NCBI GenBank assembly: GCA_017396085.1
Contig: JAFQNC010000040.1
Span: 1-37,869 of the forward strand
DNA from: Tidjanibacter sp.
GTDB lineage: Bacteria > Bacteroidota > Bacteroidia > Bacteroidales > Rikenellaceae
Direction of reading: 5' to 3'
DNA length: 37,869 bases
Shown here: piece after piece, positions 5,990-14,281 of the stretch
Layout of the letters: each line of letters opens with the position of its first letter
Numbering within the stretch: position 1 is the first letter of the stretch
Translations under genes and position numbers: made by a program
The notes under the pieces: generated by a model
The model's input: only the letters and a program-made list of their open reading frames with translations
Told to the model about the DNA's origin: nothing
Databases searched by the model: none

Positions 5990-7705
5990 ATGAAAATCAG
6001 CAGACAGCAATACAACGACCTCTATGGTCCCACGGTGGGCGACCGCATACGGCTCGCCAACACCGACCTCTACATCGAAATAGAAAAAGACCTGCGCACC
6101 TATGGCGATGAGGTGGTCTATGGCGGTGGCAAGACCCTGCGCGATGGTATGGGTGTGGACAACGGCACCACCAGCGAGCAGGGCTCACTCGATGTGGTCA
6201 TCACCAACGTAACCATCGTAGACCCTATGCTCGGAGTGGTCAAGGCCGATGTGGGCATAAAAGATGGGCTCATTGCGGGCATTGGCAAGGCGGGCAACCC
6301 CAACACTATGGATGGCGTAAGCCGTGGTATGGTTACGGGGCCCTCTACCGATGCCATCAGTGGCGAGCACCTCATTCTGACGGCAGGCGGCATTGACGGC
6401 CACGTACACGTAATCTCGCCCCAGCAGGTGGATGCAGCACTCTCCGGAGGTATCACCACCCTCATCGGAGGTGGCATTGGTCCCACCGATGGCACCAACG
6501 GCACCACCATAACCAGCGGCAACTGGAACATTGAACGTATGCTCCAAGCAGCCGAGGCGTTGCCCATCAACATCGGCTACCTCGGCAAGGGTAACGGCTC
6601 TCGCAAGGGTCCACTGGCCGAACAGATTGAGCGAGGAGTGATGGGCTTAAAGGTGCACGAGGATTGGGGCAGTACACCCGAAGCCATACGCACCGCCCTA
6701 AAAGTGGCCGACCGCTATGATGTGCAGGTGGCCATCCACACCGACACACTCAACGAGGGTGGCTATGTGGAGGATACCATCGCCGCCTTTGATGGGCGCA
6801 CCATACACACCTACCACACCGAGGGCGCAGGTGGCGGACACGCTCCCGACCTGCTGAGGGTGGCCTCAATGCCCAACGTGTTACCCTCCTCCACCAACCC
6901 CACCCTGCCCTATGGGATAAACTCGCAGACGGAACTCTTCGATATGATTATGGTGTGCCACAATCTCAACCCCAAGATACCCTCCGATGTAGCCTTTGCA
7001 GAGAGCCGTGTGAGGCCCGAGACGCAGGCCGCCGAGAACTATCTGCACGACATCGGTGTGTTGTCGATGGTGTCGTCAGACTCACAGGCTATGGGGCGTG
7101 TGGGCGAGAGTTTTATGCGTGCCATTCAGACTGCCTGCTATATGAAGTCGAGGGTGGGTAAGTTGCCCGAGGATGCCCCCAACAACGACAACTTCCGTGT
7201 GCTACGCTACGTGGCCAAGGTTACAATCAACCCCGCCCGCACCTACGGTATCGACTCGGTGGTGGGCTCGGTGGAGGTGGGCAAGGTGGCCGACCTTGTG
7301 CTGTGGGAGCCCGCAATGTTCGGTGCCAAGCCCAAGATGGTCATCAAGGGCGGTATGATTTCGTGGGCCAATATGGGCGACCCCAACGCTTCGCTCCCCA
7401 CCCCACAACCTATGATTTACAGGCCTATGTTCGGTGCCTATGGAGGTGCCTTGCAGCGCACCTGCCTCACCTTTGTGTCGCAGGCGGCAGCCGACAGGTG
7501 CATAGCCGAGCGACTGGGACTGCAACGACAGGTGGTGCCCGTGCGTGGGTGCCGCACCCTCACCAAGGGGGATATGGTGCTCAACGGAGCCACCCCACTC
7601 ATTGAGGTCAATCCGGAGAGTTTCCAAGTGAGCGTAGACGGCAAACTCATCAACCTCACACCCGCCCAAAGCCTACCGCTTGCACAACTCTATTTTTTCA
7701 GTTAG
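5990..7705 (+). CDS. ureC: Urease alpha subunit (catalytic)
   Basis: The 571-aa nickel-binding subunit. All metal ligands are present: His138 and His140 in [10 protein letters not shown], the carbamylated Lys221 in GLKVHEDWG, His250 in AIHTDTLNE, His276 in [20 protein letters not shown] context (HTEG), and Asp364 in [12 protein letters not shown]. The mobile flap carries Cys323 and His324 ([20 protein letters not shown]), where most bacterial ureases read MVCHHL; the catalytic first His is kept and the second is Asn. Length is standard. The protein should therefore be an active urease once ureE, F, G and D load nickel. Translation starts at 5990 after 122 nt of repeat sequence and has only a weak ribosome-binding site (AGAAAG). 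Confidence 0.97.
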   Translation: MKISRQQYNDLYGPTVGDRIRLANTDLYIEIEKDLRTYGDEVVYGGGKTLRDGMGVDNGTTSEQGSLDVVITNVTIVDPMLGVVKADVGIKDGLIAGIGKAGNPNTMDGVSRGMVTGPSTDAISGEHLILTAGGIDGHVHVISPQQVDAALSGGITTLIGGGIGPTDGTNGTTITSGNWNIERMLQAAEALPINIGYLGKGNGSRKGPLAEQIERGVMGLKVHEDWGSTPEAIRTALKVADRYDVQVAIHTDTLNEGGYVEDTIAAFDGRTIHTYHTEGAGGGHAPDLLRVASMPNVLPSSTNPTLPYGINSQTELFDMIMVCHNLNPKIPSDVAFAESRVRPETQAAENYLHDIGVLSMVSSDSQAMGRVGESFMRAIQTACYMKSRVGKLPEDAPNNDNFRVLRYVAKVTINPARTYGIDSVVGSVEVGKVADLVLWEPAMFGAKPKMVIKGGMISWANMGDPNASLPTPQPMIYRPMFGAYGGALQRTCLTFVSQAAADRCIAERLGLQRQVVPVRGCRTLTKGDMVLNGATPLIEVNPESFQVSVDGKLINLTPAQSLPLAQLYFFS

Positions 7706-7731
7706 TAAACCACACAACACACACAGCAATC

Positions 7732-8343
7732 GTGAACATCTACAGAAACATCCTCGGCAATGTCTCCTCTGACGAGTGGAGGCGCAGGCTCCTCGGAGCC
7801 GACATCGACTACATCGAACTCGACCAATGGAATGCCCAAAAGAGCCGTCTGTTGGCCGTGGGCGCAAGTGGCAAGGCCTACCCTATGGCCTTTGAGAGGG
7901 GCGAAAGGCTCCACGATGGCGACATCATCCAGTTCGACTCGCAGGCCCACAGTGCCGCCGTAGTGAAAATCAAGTTGGGGGAGGTGCTGGTAATCAGCCT
8001 ATCCCCACTTGCACTACGGCCCACCGAGGAGGCCCTCGCCACAGCCATAGAACTCGGACACGCCCTCGGCAACCAGCATTGGCCGGCGGTGGTCAAGGGT
8101 AAGGAGGTCTATGTGCCACTCACCGTGGACCGCAAGGTGATGCTCAGCGTGATGCGCACCCACAACTTTGGGGGCATTGAGTTCACTTTCCGCCCCGGCA
8201 AGGAGGTGCTGCCCTACCTCTCCCCCTCGGAGGTGAGGTTGCTGTTTGGTGGCTCGCGCAGGCAGCACGAGCACTTCCACACCACCTCCACCCACAGCCA
8301 CGCCTACACCTCTCCCTCCACTCCCTATGACACGTTCCTCTAA
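7732..8343 (+). CDS. ureE: Urease accessory protein UreE (nickel chaperone)
   Basis: UreE delivers nickel to the UreG/UreF/UreD-urease complex. The 203-aa product has the two-domain layout: an N-terminal substrate-binding-like domain, then the metal-binding domain with ELGHALGNQHWPAVV (conserved GNxH, about residues 107-121) and the DRKVM segment. It ends in a His-rich tail (QHEHFHTTSTHSHAY, about 183-197) that can hold extra nickel. The start is a GTG at 7732; no better ATG is available. It lies 26 nt after ureC and 15 nt before ureF. Confidence 0.93.
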   Translation: MNIYRNILGNVSSDEWRRRLLGADIDYIELDQWNAQKSRLLAVGASGKAYPMAFERGERLHDGDIIQFDSQAHSAAVVKIKLGEVLVISLSPLALRPTEEALATAIELGHALGNQHWPAVVKGKEVYVPLTVDRKVMLSVMRTHNFGGIEFTFRPGKEVLPYLSPSEVRLLFGGSRRQHEHFHTTSTHSHAYTSPSTPYDTFL

Positions 8344-8358
8344 CACCCCTTTCTACCT

Positions 8359-9084
8359 ATGATACATTCCTCTGATGCCACTCCCTCCCATTCTCTGCGC
8401 TCCCTATGCCGACTTGTGCAGATGGCCGACTCGGCCTTTCCCGTGGGCGGTTTTGCCTTCTCAAACGGTTTGGAGGCGGCCGTGGCGGAGGGAGTGGTGA
8501 AGGATGCACTCACGTTGGGCGACTTCACAAGGGGGCTGGTGCGGGTGGCCGCAGGGTGCGATTGTGTGGCTATGCTCCACGCCTACCGTGCCGCCACCGA
8601 GGGCTATTTGGACCAACTTGTTGTGTCGGACAGCCACCTCTTGTCGTTCAAAATCTCGGCCGAGGCACGCTCGATGACCCTCAAAATGGGGCGGCGACTC
8701 ACCGACCTACTCCTTGATACCTCCCCCGCCCCCGTGCCACACATCGTGCGACAGTGGCACCATTGGGTACACTCCGACCACTCCGTTGGCACCTATCCGA
8801 TTGCTCAGGCGGTGGCAGCCGTGGTGTGGGGTGTGGGCGAGGAGGAGCTCTTCGTGGGGCACCTCTATGGGGTTGCCTCCTCGGTGCTCGGTGCGGCCCT
8901 GCGACTGATGCGCATTACCCACGTGGAGACGCAGCAAATTGCCCTGCGGTTGGCCCCACTTGTGGAAGAACTCTATGCCGACAGTCGCCACCGTACCCTT
9001 GAGGATATGTGCTCCTTCGCCCCGATGCTTGATGTGGCCACCTCGCTACACGAAAAGGGCACCCGAAGGATGTTTATGAGTTGA
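8359..9084 (+). CDS. ureF: Urease accessory protein UreF
   Basis: UreF bridges UreD and UreG and gates the GTPase-driven nickel insertion. The 241-aa all-helical product carries the family opening LVQMADSAFPVGGFAFSNGLEAAV (about 16-39) and the later segments GRRLTDL, YPIAQAVAAVVWGVGEEE and HLYGVASSVLGAALRLMRITHVETQQI, typical of UreF. The gene ends two nt before a TGAGAAT repeat and copy B of the interspersed element, which separates it from ureG by 209 nt. Confidence 0.94.
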   Translation: MIHSSDATPSHSLRSLCRLVQMADSAFPVGGFAFSNGLEAAVAEGVVKDALTLGDFTRGLVRVAAGCDCVAMLHAYRAATEGYLDQLVVSDSHLLSFKISAEARSMTLKMGRRLTDLLLDTSPAPVPHIVRQWHHWVHSDHSVGTYPIAQAVAAVVWGVGEEELFVGHLYGVASSVLGAALRLMRITHVETQQIALRLAPLVEELYADSRHRTLEDMCSFAPMLDVATSLHEKGTRRMFMS

Positions 9085-9085
9085 G

Positions 9086-9184
9086 AATTGAGAATTGAGA
9101 AAGTTGCGAGTAAGCGAGGGCAGAGGGTGCTTGCACACTTTGCCGAGCGAGAGCAACTAAAAGCCACCGAAGGTGGGTTAATTG
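9086..9184 (+). repeat. Interspersed palindromic element, copy B, with flanking TGAGAAT repeat
   Basis: The TGAGAAT units (9086-9100) are followed by the element core (9101-9184), which has outer arms AGTTGC (9102-9107) and GCAACT (9153-9158). It differs from copies A and C by one base (GAGGGC for GAGAGC). On its right the 7-bp unit resumes as AATTGAGAATT, the same variant as on its left. The remaining gap to ureG (9185-9293) holds a small GGGTAT/ATACCC hairpin (9207-9226) and A-rich DNA. Confidence 0.88.
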
Positions 9185-9293
9185 AGAATTATTTTCAGGA
9201 AGGCACGGGTATTAAAAAAGATACCCAAGAACAAAAAGAAAAACATTCACTAATTACTCTTTTGTGAGTAAGTTGAACATTAATCATCTACAA

Positions 9294-9926
9294 ATGACAA
9301 AAAACATTTGCCGAATAGGTGTGGGTGGGCCCGTGGGCTCCGGTAAAACCGCACTCATTGAGGTACTCACACCACGACTACTCGCAAAAGGTTTGCAGGT
9401 GGTCATCATCACAAACGACATCGTAACCACCGAGGACGCCAAACACGTGCGCCGCATACTGCGTGGCACACTCGCCTCCGAGCGAATAGCAGGAGTGGAG
9501 ACCGGTGCCTGTCCGCACACCGCCGTGAGGGAAGACCCCTCAATGAATTTGGCCGCAGTGGAGGAGATGGAAGAGAGGTTTCCCGACACCGACATACTCT
9601 TCATTGAGTCGGGTGGCGACAACCTCACGCTCACATTCAGCCCCGCACTCGTGGACTTCTTCATCTACGTGATTGACGTGGCCGCAGGCGACAAAATCCC
9701 TCGCAAAGATGGGCCCGGCATATCGCACAGCGACATTCTTGTGATAAACAAAACCGACCTCGCACCCTACGTGAAGGCCGACCTCAAAGTGATGGAGCAC
9801 GACTCGCAACTTATGCGCAGTGGCAAGCCCTTTGTATTCACCAACTGTTTCACGGGCGAGGGTATCGACACCCTCGTGGGGCTCATTGAGCAGATGGCTC
9901 TCTTCGACAGTGTGGAGGCCGTCTAA
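9294..9926 (+). CDS. ureG: Urease accessory GTPase UreG
   Basis: UreG is the SIMIBI-class GTPase that hydrolyses GTP to drive nickel transfer into urease. From the ATG at 9294 the 210-aa product shows the P-loop [10 protein letters not shown], the [10 protein letters not shown] segment, the metal-binding CPH motif in [36 protein letters not shown], and the guanine-specificity motif [13 protein letters not shown] at 9264 opens the same frame ten codons earlier. The ATG is preferred because family members begin just before the P-loop strand, but neither site has a clear ribosome-binding site. ureD follows after 17 nt. Confidence 0.94.
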   Translation: MTKNICRIGVGGPVGSGKTALIEVLTPRLLAKGLQVVIITNDIVTTEDAKHVRRILRGTLASERIAGVETGACPHTAVREDPSMNLAAVEEMEERFPDTDILFIESGGDNLTLTFSPALVDFFIYVIDVAAGDKIPRKDGPGISHSDILVINKTDLAPYVKADLKVMEHDSQLMRSGKPFVFTNCFTGEGIDTLVGLIEQMALFDSVEAV

Positions 9927-9943
9927 ACCACTCAGGCAGACCT

Positions 9944-10822
9944 ATGCTCCCCCACGAAAACATACAACCGATGGCCCTCAACCGAGAGATTGAGGCCAAG
10001 CGTGGCTATCTCTCAATGGGGTTTGAGGTGGACAGCAGCGGGCGGTCCATACTCCGCCACCTCCACCGCCGAGTGCCCATTGTGGTACAGCAAGCCCTCT
10101 ATTTTGATGAGCAGTTGCCCTCGTTGCCGTGTGTCTACATACTCTCCTCCGGAGGACCCTATGTGGATGGCGACCGCTACGAGCACCACATCTCGCTGGG
10201 GCCCAATGCAATGGCCCACATCTCCACTGGTGCGGCCACGAAGGTCGCCACAATGGAATATGACCATTGCCGACTCACGCAGACGTTCCATCTGGCCGAG
10301 GGTAGTTACCTTGAGTGGATACCCGAGCCGACCATCCCCCACCGTGGGGCGCGTTTGGTGGCCCACACTACCATTGACCTACACCCCACCGCCTCGCTCT
10401 TCTATGCCGAGAGCTACACCTGTGGGCGATTGTACCACGGGGAGTGTTTCGACTACGACCTGCTCGAGGGCTCGTTGGTGGCGCAGTGCGAGGGCAGGGT
10501 GTTGTTGCGGGAGCGGTGGCGAGTGGAGCCGCACACGCTTTCGCCCGAGAGGTTGAGCACATTGGGTCCCTATCGGCACCACGCCTCGGTGGTGATGTTT
10601 GCCCCTGCGGAGATTGTGGGCGACCTCTATGAGCAGTTCACTCCCCGCTACACCCCCTCGGAGGCGATGAGCATATCGCTCCTAAGCGGAGGTGTGGGCC
10701 TTGTGGTGAGGCTACTTGCCAACTCCACCGAGGTCCTCAAAGCCCGCATCCACTCGTTGGGCTCCGCCTTTCGTCTGCGCATCAAGGGCAAACCTCTCCC
10801 CGACCGCTTCCCGTGGCGATAA
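9944..10822 (+). CDS. ureD: Urease accessory protein UreD (UreH)
   Basis: UreD is the scaffold that docks on apo-urease and channels nickel from UreG through UreF. The 292-aa product has the beta-rich UreD pattern: RGYLSMGFEVDSSGRSILRHLHRRVPIVVQQALYFDE near the N-terminus, YILSSGGPYVDGDRYEHHISLGPNAMAHISTGAATKV (about 64-100), then LEWIPEPTIPHRGARLVAHTTIDLHPTASLFYAES (about 125-160). An alternative ATG at 9974 is possible. Placing ureD after ureG, rather than before ureA, is a common alternative order. The 104-nt gap to the urea channel contains AAAATTG and AATAAC simple repeats. Confidence 0.92.
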   Translation: MLPHENIQPMALNREIEAKRGYLSMGFEVDSSGRSILRHLHRRVPIVVQQALYFDEQLPSLPCVYILSSGGPYVDGDRYEHHISLGPNAMAHISTGAATKVATMEYDHCRLTQTFHLAEGSYLEWIPEPTIPHRGARLVAHTTIDLHPTASLFYAESYTCGRLYHGECFDYDLLEGSLVAQCEGRVLLRERWRVEPHTLSPERLSTLGPYRHHASVVMFAPAEIVGDLYEQFTPRYTPSEAMSISLLSGGVGLVVRLLANSTEVLKARIHSLGSAFRLRIKGKPLPDRFPWR

Positions 10823-10830
10823 AAAGGGAA

Positions 10831-10917
10831 TGGACAATTGAAAATTGAAAATTGAAAATGGAAATATCTAACAGCTAACGGATAACAGATAACAATAACA
10901 ATAACAATAACAACAAC
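10831..10917. repeat. AAAATTG and AACAAT/ATAAC simple repeats between ureD and the urea channel
   Basis: Three AAAATTG units (10834-10858) are followed by imperfect GCTAACGGATAAC units and an ACAATAACAATAAC tract up to the next gene. No hairpin terminator is present, so the operon can continue through it. Confidence 0.8.
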
Positions 10918-10926
10918 TCGCTAATT

Positions 10927-11877
10927 ATGAACGCAATAAAACTTTGGTTTCGGTCGGTGGCGCAAGTGATGTTCCAAGCCAACGCTTGGTGCGGAGTGCT
11001 ACTGCTGGCCGGCATATTTTTGGGAGCCTACTCGGCAGGCACGCCCGAAGTGGCGTGGGGTGCTGTGGTGGGCACCACGGTGGCCATACTCACCGGCTGT
11101 CTGCTCGGCTACCCTCGCGATGAGGCCACACAGGGCCTATGGGGGTTCAACGGCATACTCGTTGGGTGTGCCCTGATGACCTTCCTCGGCTCCACGCCCC
11201 TCGGTTGGGCAGCCCTTGTGGTGTGTGCCGCAATGACCACTTGGGTACGAGTGGGGCTCAACCGACTTGGCGAGCCGCTCGGGGTGAGTTCCTACACCTT
11301 CCCCTTTGTGCTCTCCACGTGGATATTCCTCGCTGCGGCCCGTATGTTCGGAGGGATTGACATCGTGGCCCTTGCCCACCCTATGCTCCCCACCTCTTTC
11401 GTACACACCCACCTATCCCACGACTCCCTACCCACGCTCATTGAGTTCTGCCAGTGGACCTTGCGCGGGATAAGTCAGGTGTTTCTGATTGACTCGTGGC
11501 TCACGGGGGCTCTCTTTGTGGTGGGCCTTGCCATAGCACGCCCCGCAGCGGCACTGTGGGCGGTGGTGGGCTCGGCAGGCGGTGCGGCGGTGGCACTCCT
11601 CTTTGGTGCCCCCACCGAGGCCATAGCCCACGGAATGTATGGATTCAGCCCTGTGCTCACAGCCATAGCCCTCGGCACCCTCGCCCCCATCCACACACCC
11701 CTGCGCAAAGCAGTGTGGGCCCTTGTGGGTATCGTGGGCACGGTCTTTGTACAAGCATCAATGAACGAGTTGCTCGCACCCGTGGGGCTCCCCTCGCTGA
11801 CGGCCCCGTTCTGCATCGCCACGTGGCTCTTTATGTTGCCAATCGCAAACAACCATAAACCAACCAAAAAAGACTGA
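10927..11877 (+). CDS. Urea transporter (UT family)
   Basis: A 316-aa inner-membrane protein of the UT/Utp urea-channel family. The channel is formed by two repeated halves, and both are visible: MFQANAWCGVLLLAGIFLGAYSAG then LWGFNGILVGCALMTFLGS (about 67-85) and SYTFPFVLSTWIFLAAA in half one; SQVFLIDSWLTGALFVVGLAIA then MYGFSPVLTAIALGTL (about 238-253) and LPSLTAPFCIATWLFMLPI in half two. The GFNGILVG and GFSPVLTA segments correspond to the pore-lining loops. About ten membrane segments are expected. Its place in the urease operon, five nt before the nickel S-component, shows the job: feeding urea to the cytoplasmic urease. Confidence 0.93.
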   Translation: MNAIKLWFRSVAQVMFQANAWCGVLLLAGIFLGAYSAGTPEVAWGAVVGTTVAILTGCLLGYPRDEATQGLWGFNGILVGCALMTFLGSTPLGWAALVVCAAMTTWVRVGLNRLGEPLGVSSYTFPFVLSTWIFLAAARMFGGIDIVALAHPMLPTSFVHTHLSHDSLPTLIEFCQWTLRGISQVFLIDSWLTGALFVVGLAIARPAAALWAVVGSAGGAAVALLFGAPTEAIAHGMYGFSPVLTAIALGTLAPIHTPLRKAVWALVGIVGTVFVQASMNELLAPVGLPSLTAPFCIATWLFMLPIANNHKPTKKD

Positions 11878-11882
11878 TAACT

Positions 11883-12683
11883 ATGCACTTACCAAATCAC
11901 CTACTCTCTCCCACCGAGGCTATCGTGGGAGGAGTTGCTGCGGCGGCTCTCATTGCCGTGGCCGTAGTCAAAACCAAGAAGAGTTCCAACTCCAACACCC
12001 TGCCGATGATGACCATTATGGGAGCATTTGTCTTTGCCGCCCAGATGATTAACTACACCATCCCGGGGGCCGCTTGCAGTGGCCACCTACTCGGTGGGGT
12101 GTTACTTGCATCCATACTGGGCCCTTGGGCGGGCTTCCTAACGCTCTCGGCGGTGGTGGCCGTACAGGCTCTGCTGGGCGATGGGGGCTTGGCGGTGTTG
12201 GGCGCAAACATACTCAATATGGCCGCCATTGGGTGCCTTGTGGCCTACCCATTGGTGTTCCGCAAGTTGCTCGGCGACAACCGCACCCCCTTGCGCATTG
12301 TGCTTGCATCGGTGGTGGCCTGCACCGCAGCCACCACGCTTGGAGCCTTGGCGGTGGTCATTGAAAACGCCCTTGCCGGTGCGGGTAGTGCCCTGCCGTT
12401 TGGCAATTTCTTGGGCGCAATGTTGCCCACCCACCTTGCCATCGGAGCCATTGAAGGTGTCATCACAGGTCTGCTTCTGTGGGCCGTAGGGGTTGCCAAC
12501 GCAACCGTGCTCAACTACAACACCGACACCGGCAAAGTGGCCCTGCACAAGCCCGCCACCACGATGATTGCCTTTGCCATCGGAGCCCTACTGCTCGGCT
12601 TTGGGGTATCCCGTTGGGCCTCCACTGCTCCCGATGGGTTGGAGTGGTCGGTGGAGAAGGCCGAGCAAGTGGACCAGCGTTAG
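11883..12683 (+). CDS. Nickel/cobalt S-component of an ECF transporter (NikM/CbiM type)
   Basis: A 266-aa membrane protein of the CbiM/NikM family, the substrate-binding subunit of energy-coupling-factor transporters. It begins MHLPNHLLSPTEA, with His2 in the metal-binding N-terminal loop of the family, followed by QMINYTIPGAACSGHLLGGVLLASILGPWAGFL (about 54-85) and ALLGDGGLAVLGANILNMA (about 96-114), the strongest CbiM signatures. The C-terminus (FGVSRWASTAPDGLEWSVEKA) resembles the PDGLE segment of CbiN/NikN, so M and N parts may be joined. Within an operon for urease the metal is almost certainly nickel. No transmembrane T-component or ATPase gene (NikQ, NikO) is next to it. It ends at a bidirectional terminator. 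Confidence 0.88.
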   Translation: MHLPNHLLSPTEAIVGGVAAAALIAVAVVKTKKSSNSNTLPMMTIMGAFVFAAQMINYTIPGAACSGHLLGGVLLASILGPWAGFLTLSAVVAVQALLGDGGLAVLGANILNMAAIGCLVAYPLVFRKLLGDNRTPLRIVLASVVACTAATTLGALAVVIENALAGAGSALPFGNFLGAMLPTHLAIGAIEGVITGLLLWAVGVANATVLNYNTDTGKVALHKPATTMIAFAIGALLLGFGVSRWASTAPDGLEWSVEKAEQVDQR

Positions 12684-12704
12684 CACCTCCACACTCACAA
12701 CACG

Positions 12705-12741
12705 CACAAAGGGCTGTCTGACTCCCAGACAGCCCTTTGTG
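12705..12741. terminator. Bidirectional terminator between the urease operon and recR
   Basis: Perfect 16-bp stem CACAAAGGGCTGTCTG / CAGACAGCCCTTTGTG with a 5-nt loop, between convergent genes. The A/T-rich arms ends serve as weak T-tracts on both strands. Confidence 0.82.
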
Positions 12742-12773
12742 TGTTCTCTTTATTCCCTCCCCCGCTTACTCTA

Positions 12774-13373
12774 CTACTTTGCCACCTCGGTGCGGTTGTG
12801 CAGTGCGTGGGCAATGGTGAGTTCGTTGGCATACTCAATCTCATCCCCAACGCCAATGCCACGTGCAATCTTCGTAATTTTCAGGTCGGGGAATTGTGCC
12901 AAGCGGCGCATAATATAGAAGAGTGTTGTTTCGCCCTCCACCGTAGCCCCAATGGCCAAAATCACCTCCTTAATCTCCCCACGGGCGATGTTCTCCACCA
13001 GCAGGTCAATCTTCAGGTCGCCGGGGCCAATGCCCTGCATCGGGGAGATGATACCCCCCAGCACGTGGTAGAGGCCGTTGTATTGGTTGGTGTTCTCAAT
13101 CGAGAGCACATCGCCCACGTGTTCCACCACACACACCGTAGTCCTATCCCTACGAGGGTCGGCACAAATGGGGCACACCTCCTCATCGGAGAGGTTGTTG
13201 CAGCGGCTACAATACCTCACCTCGTTGCGGAAGGTGGTGAGTGCCTCGGCCAAGGCCGCCACCTCCTCAGGCTCATGGTGGAGCAGGTGCAGCGCAAGGC
13301 GCAGAGCAGTACGGCGCCCCACGGAGGGCAGTTTGGCGAGTTCGCCTACGGCATCGTTGAGCAATCGGGACAT
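12774..13373 (-). CDS. recR: Recombination mediator RecR
   Basis: The 199-aa partner of RecF/RecO in loading RecA at gaps in DNA. It has the N-terminal helix-hairpin-helix (LAKLPSVGRRTALRLALHLL, about 12-31), a four-Cys zinc finger (Cys55, Cys58, Cys67, Cys70 in YCSRCNNLSDEEVCPIC) and a Toprim domain starting VCVVEHVGDVLSIENTNQYNGLYHVLGG with the later GATVEGETT motif. All are normal in spacing and length. It is downstream of batD-batE on the same strand, 81 nt after batE, and ends at the shared terminator. A long plus-strand frame over it is a shadow. Confidence 0.96.
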   Translation of the reverse strand: MSRLLNDAVGELAKLPSVGRRTALRLALHLLHHEPEEVAALAEALTTFRNEVRYCSRCNNLSDEEVCPICADPRRDRTTVCVVEHVGDVLSIENTNQYNGLYHVLGGIISPMQGIGPGDLKIDLLVENIARGEIKEVILAIGATVEGETTLFYIMRRLAQFPDLKITKIARGIGVGDEIEYANELTIAHALHNRTEVAK

Positions 13374-13454
13374 CGGGTGTTGTGGATTATAGTTCGGGTG
13401 GTGTGTACAAATCTCGTTAATTCTAATATCTCTTCGGCAGGTAGCAGCACAATC

Positions 13455-14255
13455 TTAATCTACCACTCTGATGGCCGAGGAGGCTATCCACCCCTCGTTG
13501 CCATCGGCAATGCGAATCTCGTTCCACGCACCAAAGGTGTCGAGTACCTTCACTGTGGTACCCTCGTGGAGGATGAAAATATCCTTACTCGTGCGGTCGG
13601 GCGAACTCTTCACCGCTGCGGCCGAACTGACCACCACAGCCTCCGAGCAGTCCAACACATCCCTGCGCTCGGCACCACCAAAGGCCACCATCACGAGGGT
13701 GAGCACTCCGCACACAATGCCAACCACAAAGCCCCCCTTGCGCACGCTCCTCTTTGCTCCCAACACGTAGACCAGCCCTGCAATCAGCGTGAGGGCCAAG
13801 GCCACCAGTGAGCACACAGCCCAAGCATTGCTACTCATCAGGTTGCCCACCTTCGAGAACCACACTTTGAGGAAGAACTCCGGCACGACCTCAATCTTAT
13901 CCTTCACGAAGCTGTTGGCATAGGCGAGGTTGTAGGCCACATCATCATCGGCGGGAGCAAGTTTCTGCGCCTTGTGGTAGTGCAGGATGGCCTCGCCGAG
14001 TTGTCCGCCCTTGAAGTAGGCATTGCCCATATTGTAGAACAGTTTGGCACTCGCCCACCCCTCCTTCTGAATGGAGTCGTAGACCGCCAGCGCACCATTG
14101 TAGTCGCCTGCGGCATAGAGTGTGTTACCACGCTCCCACAGCGTTTCGACCGAGGTCGGTTGTGCCACGGCAGGCTGGAGCGCAACCATCAGTAGCGCAG
14201 CCAACATCAGTGTGGCACGTTTGAATATCTTTTTTATCTTGTTTATAGTCTTCAT
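13455..14255 (-). CDS. batE: BatE: TPR and SH3-like aerotolerance protein
   Basis: The 266-aa product has a signal peptide (hydrophobic to about VAQ at residue 32) and three tetratricopeptide-like helices pairs (ETLWERGNTLYAAGDYNGALAVYDSI, SAKLFYNMGNAYFKGGQLGEAILHYHKAQKLAP, VAYNLAYANSFVKDKI). Two membrane segments follow (WAVCSLVALALTLIAGLVYVL and GGFVVGIVCGVLTLVMVAFG), then a C-terminal bacterial SH3 domain (VVVSSAAAVKSSPDRTSKDIFILHEGTTVKVLDTF). This is the BatE layout. Bat proteins in Bacteroides affect aerotolerance; their mechanism is unclear. The ATG at 14255 is chosen because AGGAG lies eight nt before it; a GTG at 14264 opens the same frame. It follows batD by 26 nt. Confidence 0.85.
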   Translation of the reverse strand: MKTINKIKKIFKRATLMLAALLMVALQPAVAQPTSVETLWERGNTLYAAGDYNGALAVYDSIQKEGWASAKLFYNMGNAYFKGGQLGEAILHYHKAQKLAPADDDVAYNLAYANSFVKDKIEVVPEFFLKVWFSKVGNLMSSNAWAVCSLVALALTLIAGLVYVLGAKRSVRKGGFVVGIVCGVLTLVMVAFGGAERRDVLDCSEAVVVSSAAAVKSSPDRTSKDIFILHEGTTVKVLDTFGAWNEIRIADGNEGWIASSAIRVVD

Positions 14256-14281
14256 CTCTCTCACTCCTGTTTTTCACATCT

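Noticed and set aside
12741..13811. A 356-codon plus-strand frame antisense to recR and batE.
   Set aside because: Shadow of recR and batE, both with clear families; this genome's codon bias leaves long antisense frames open.
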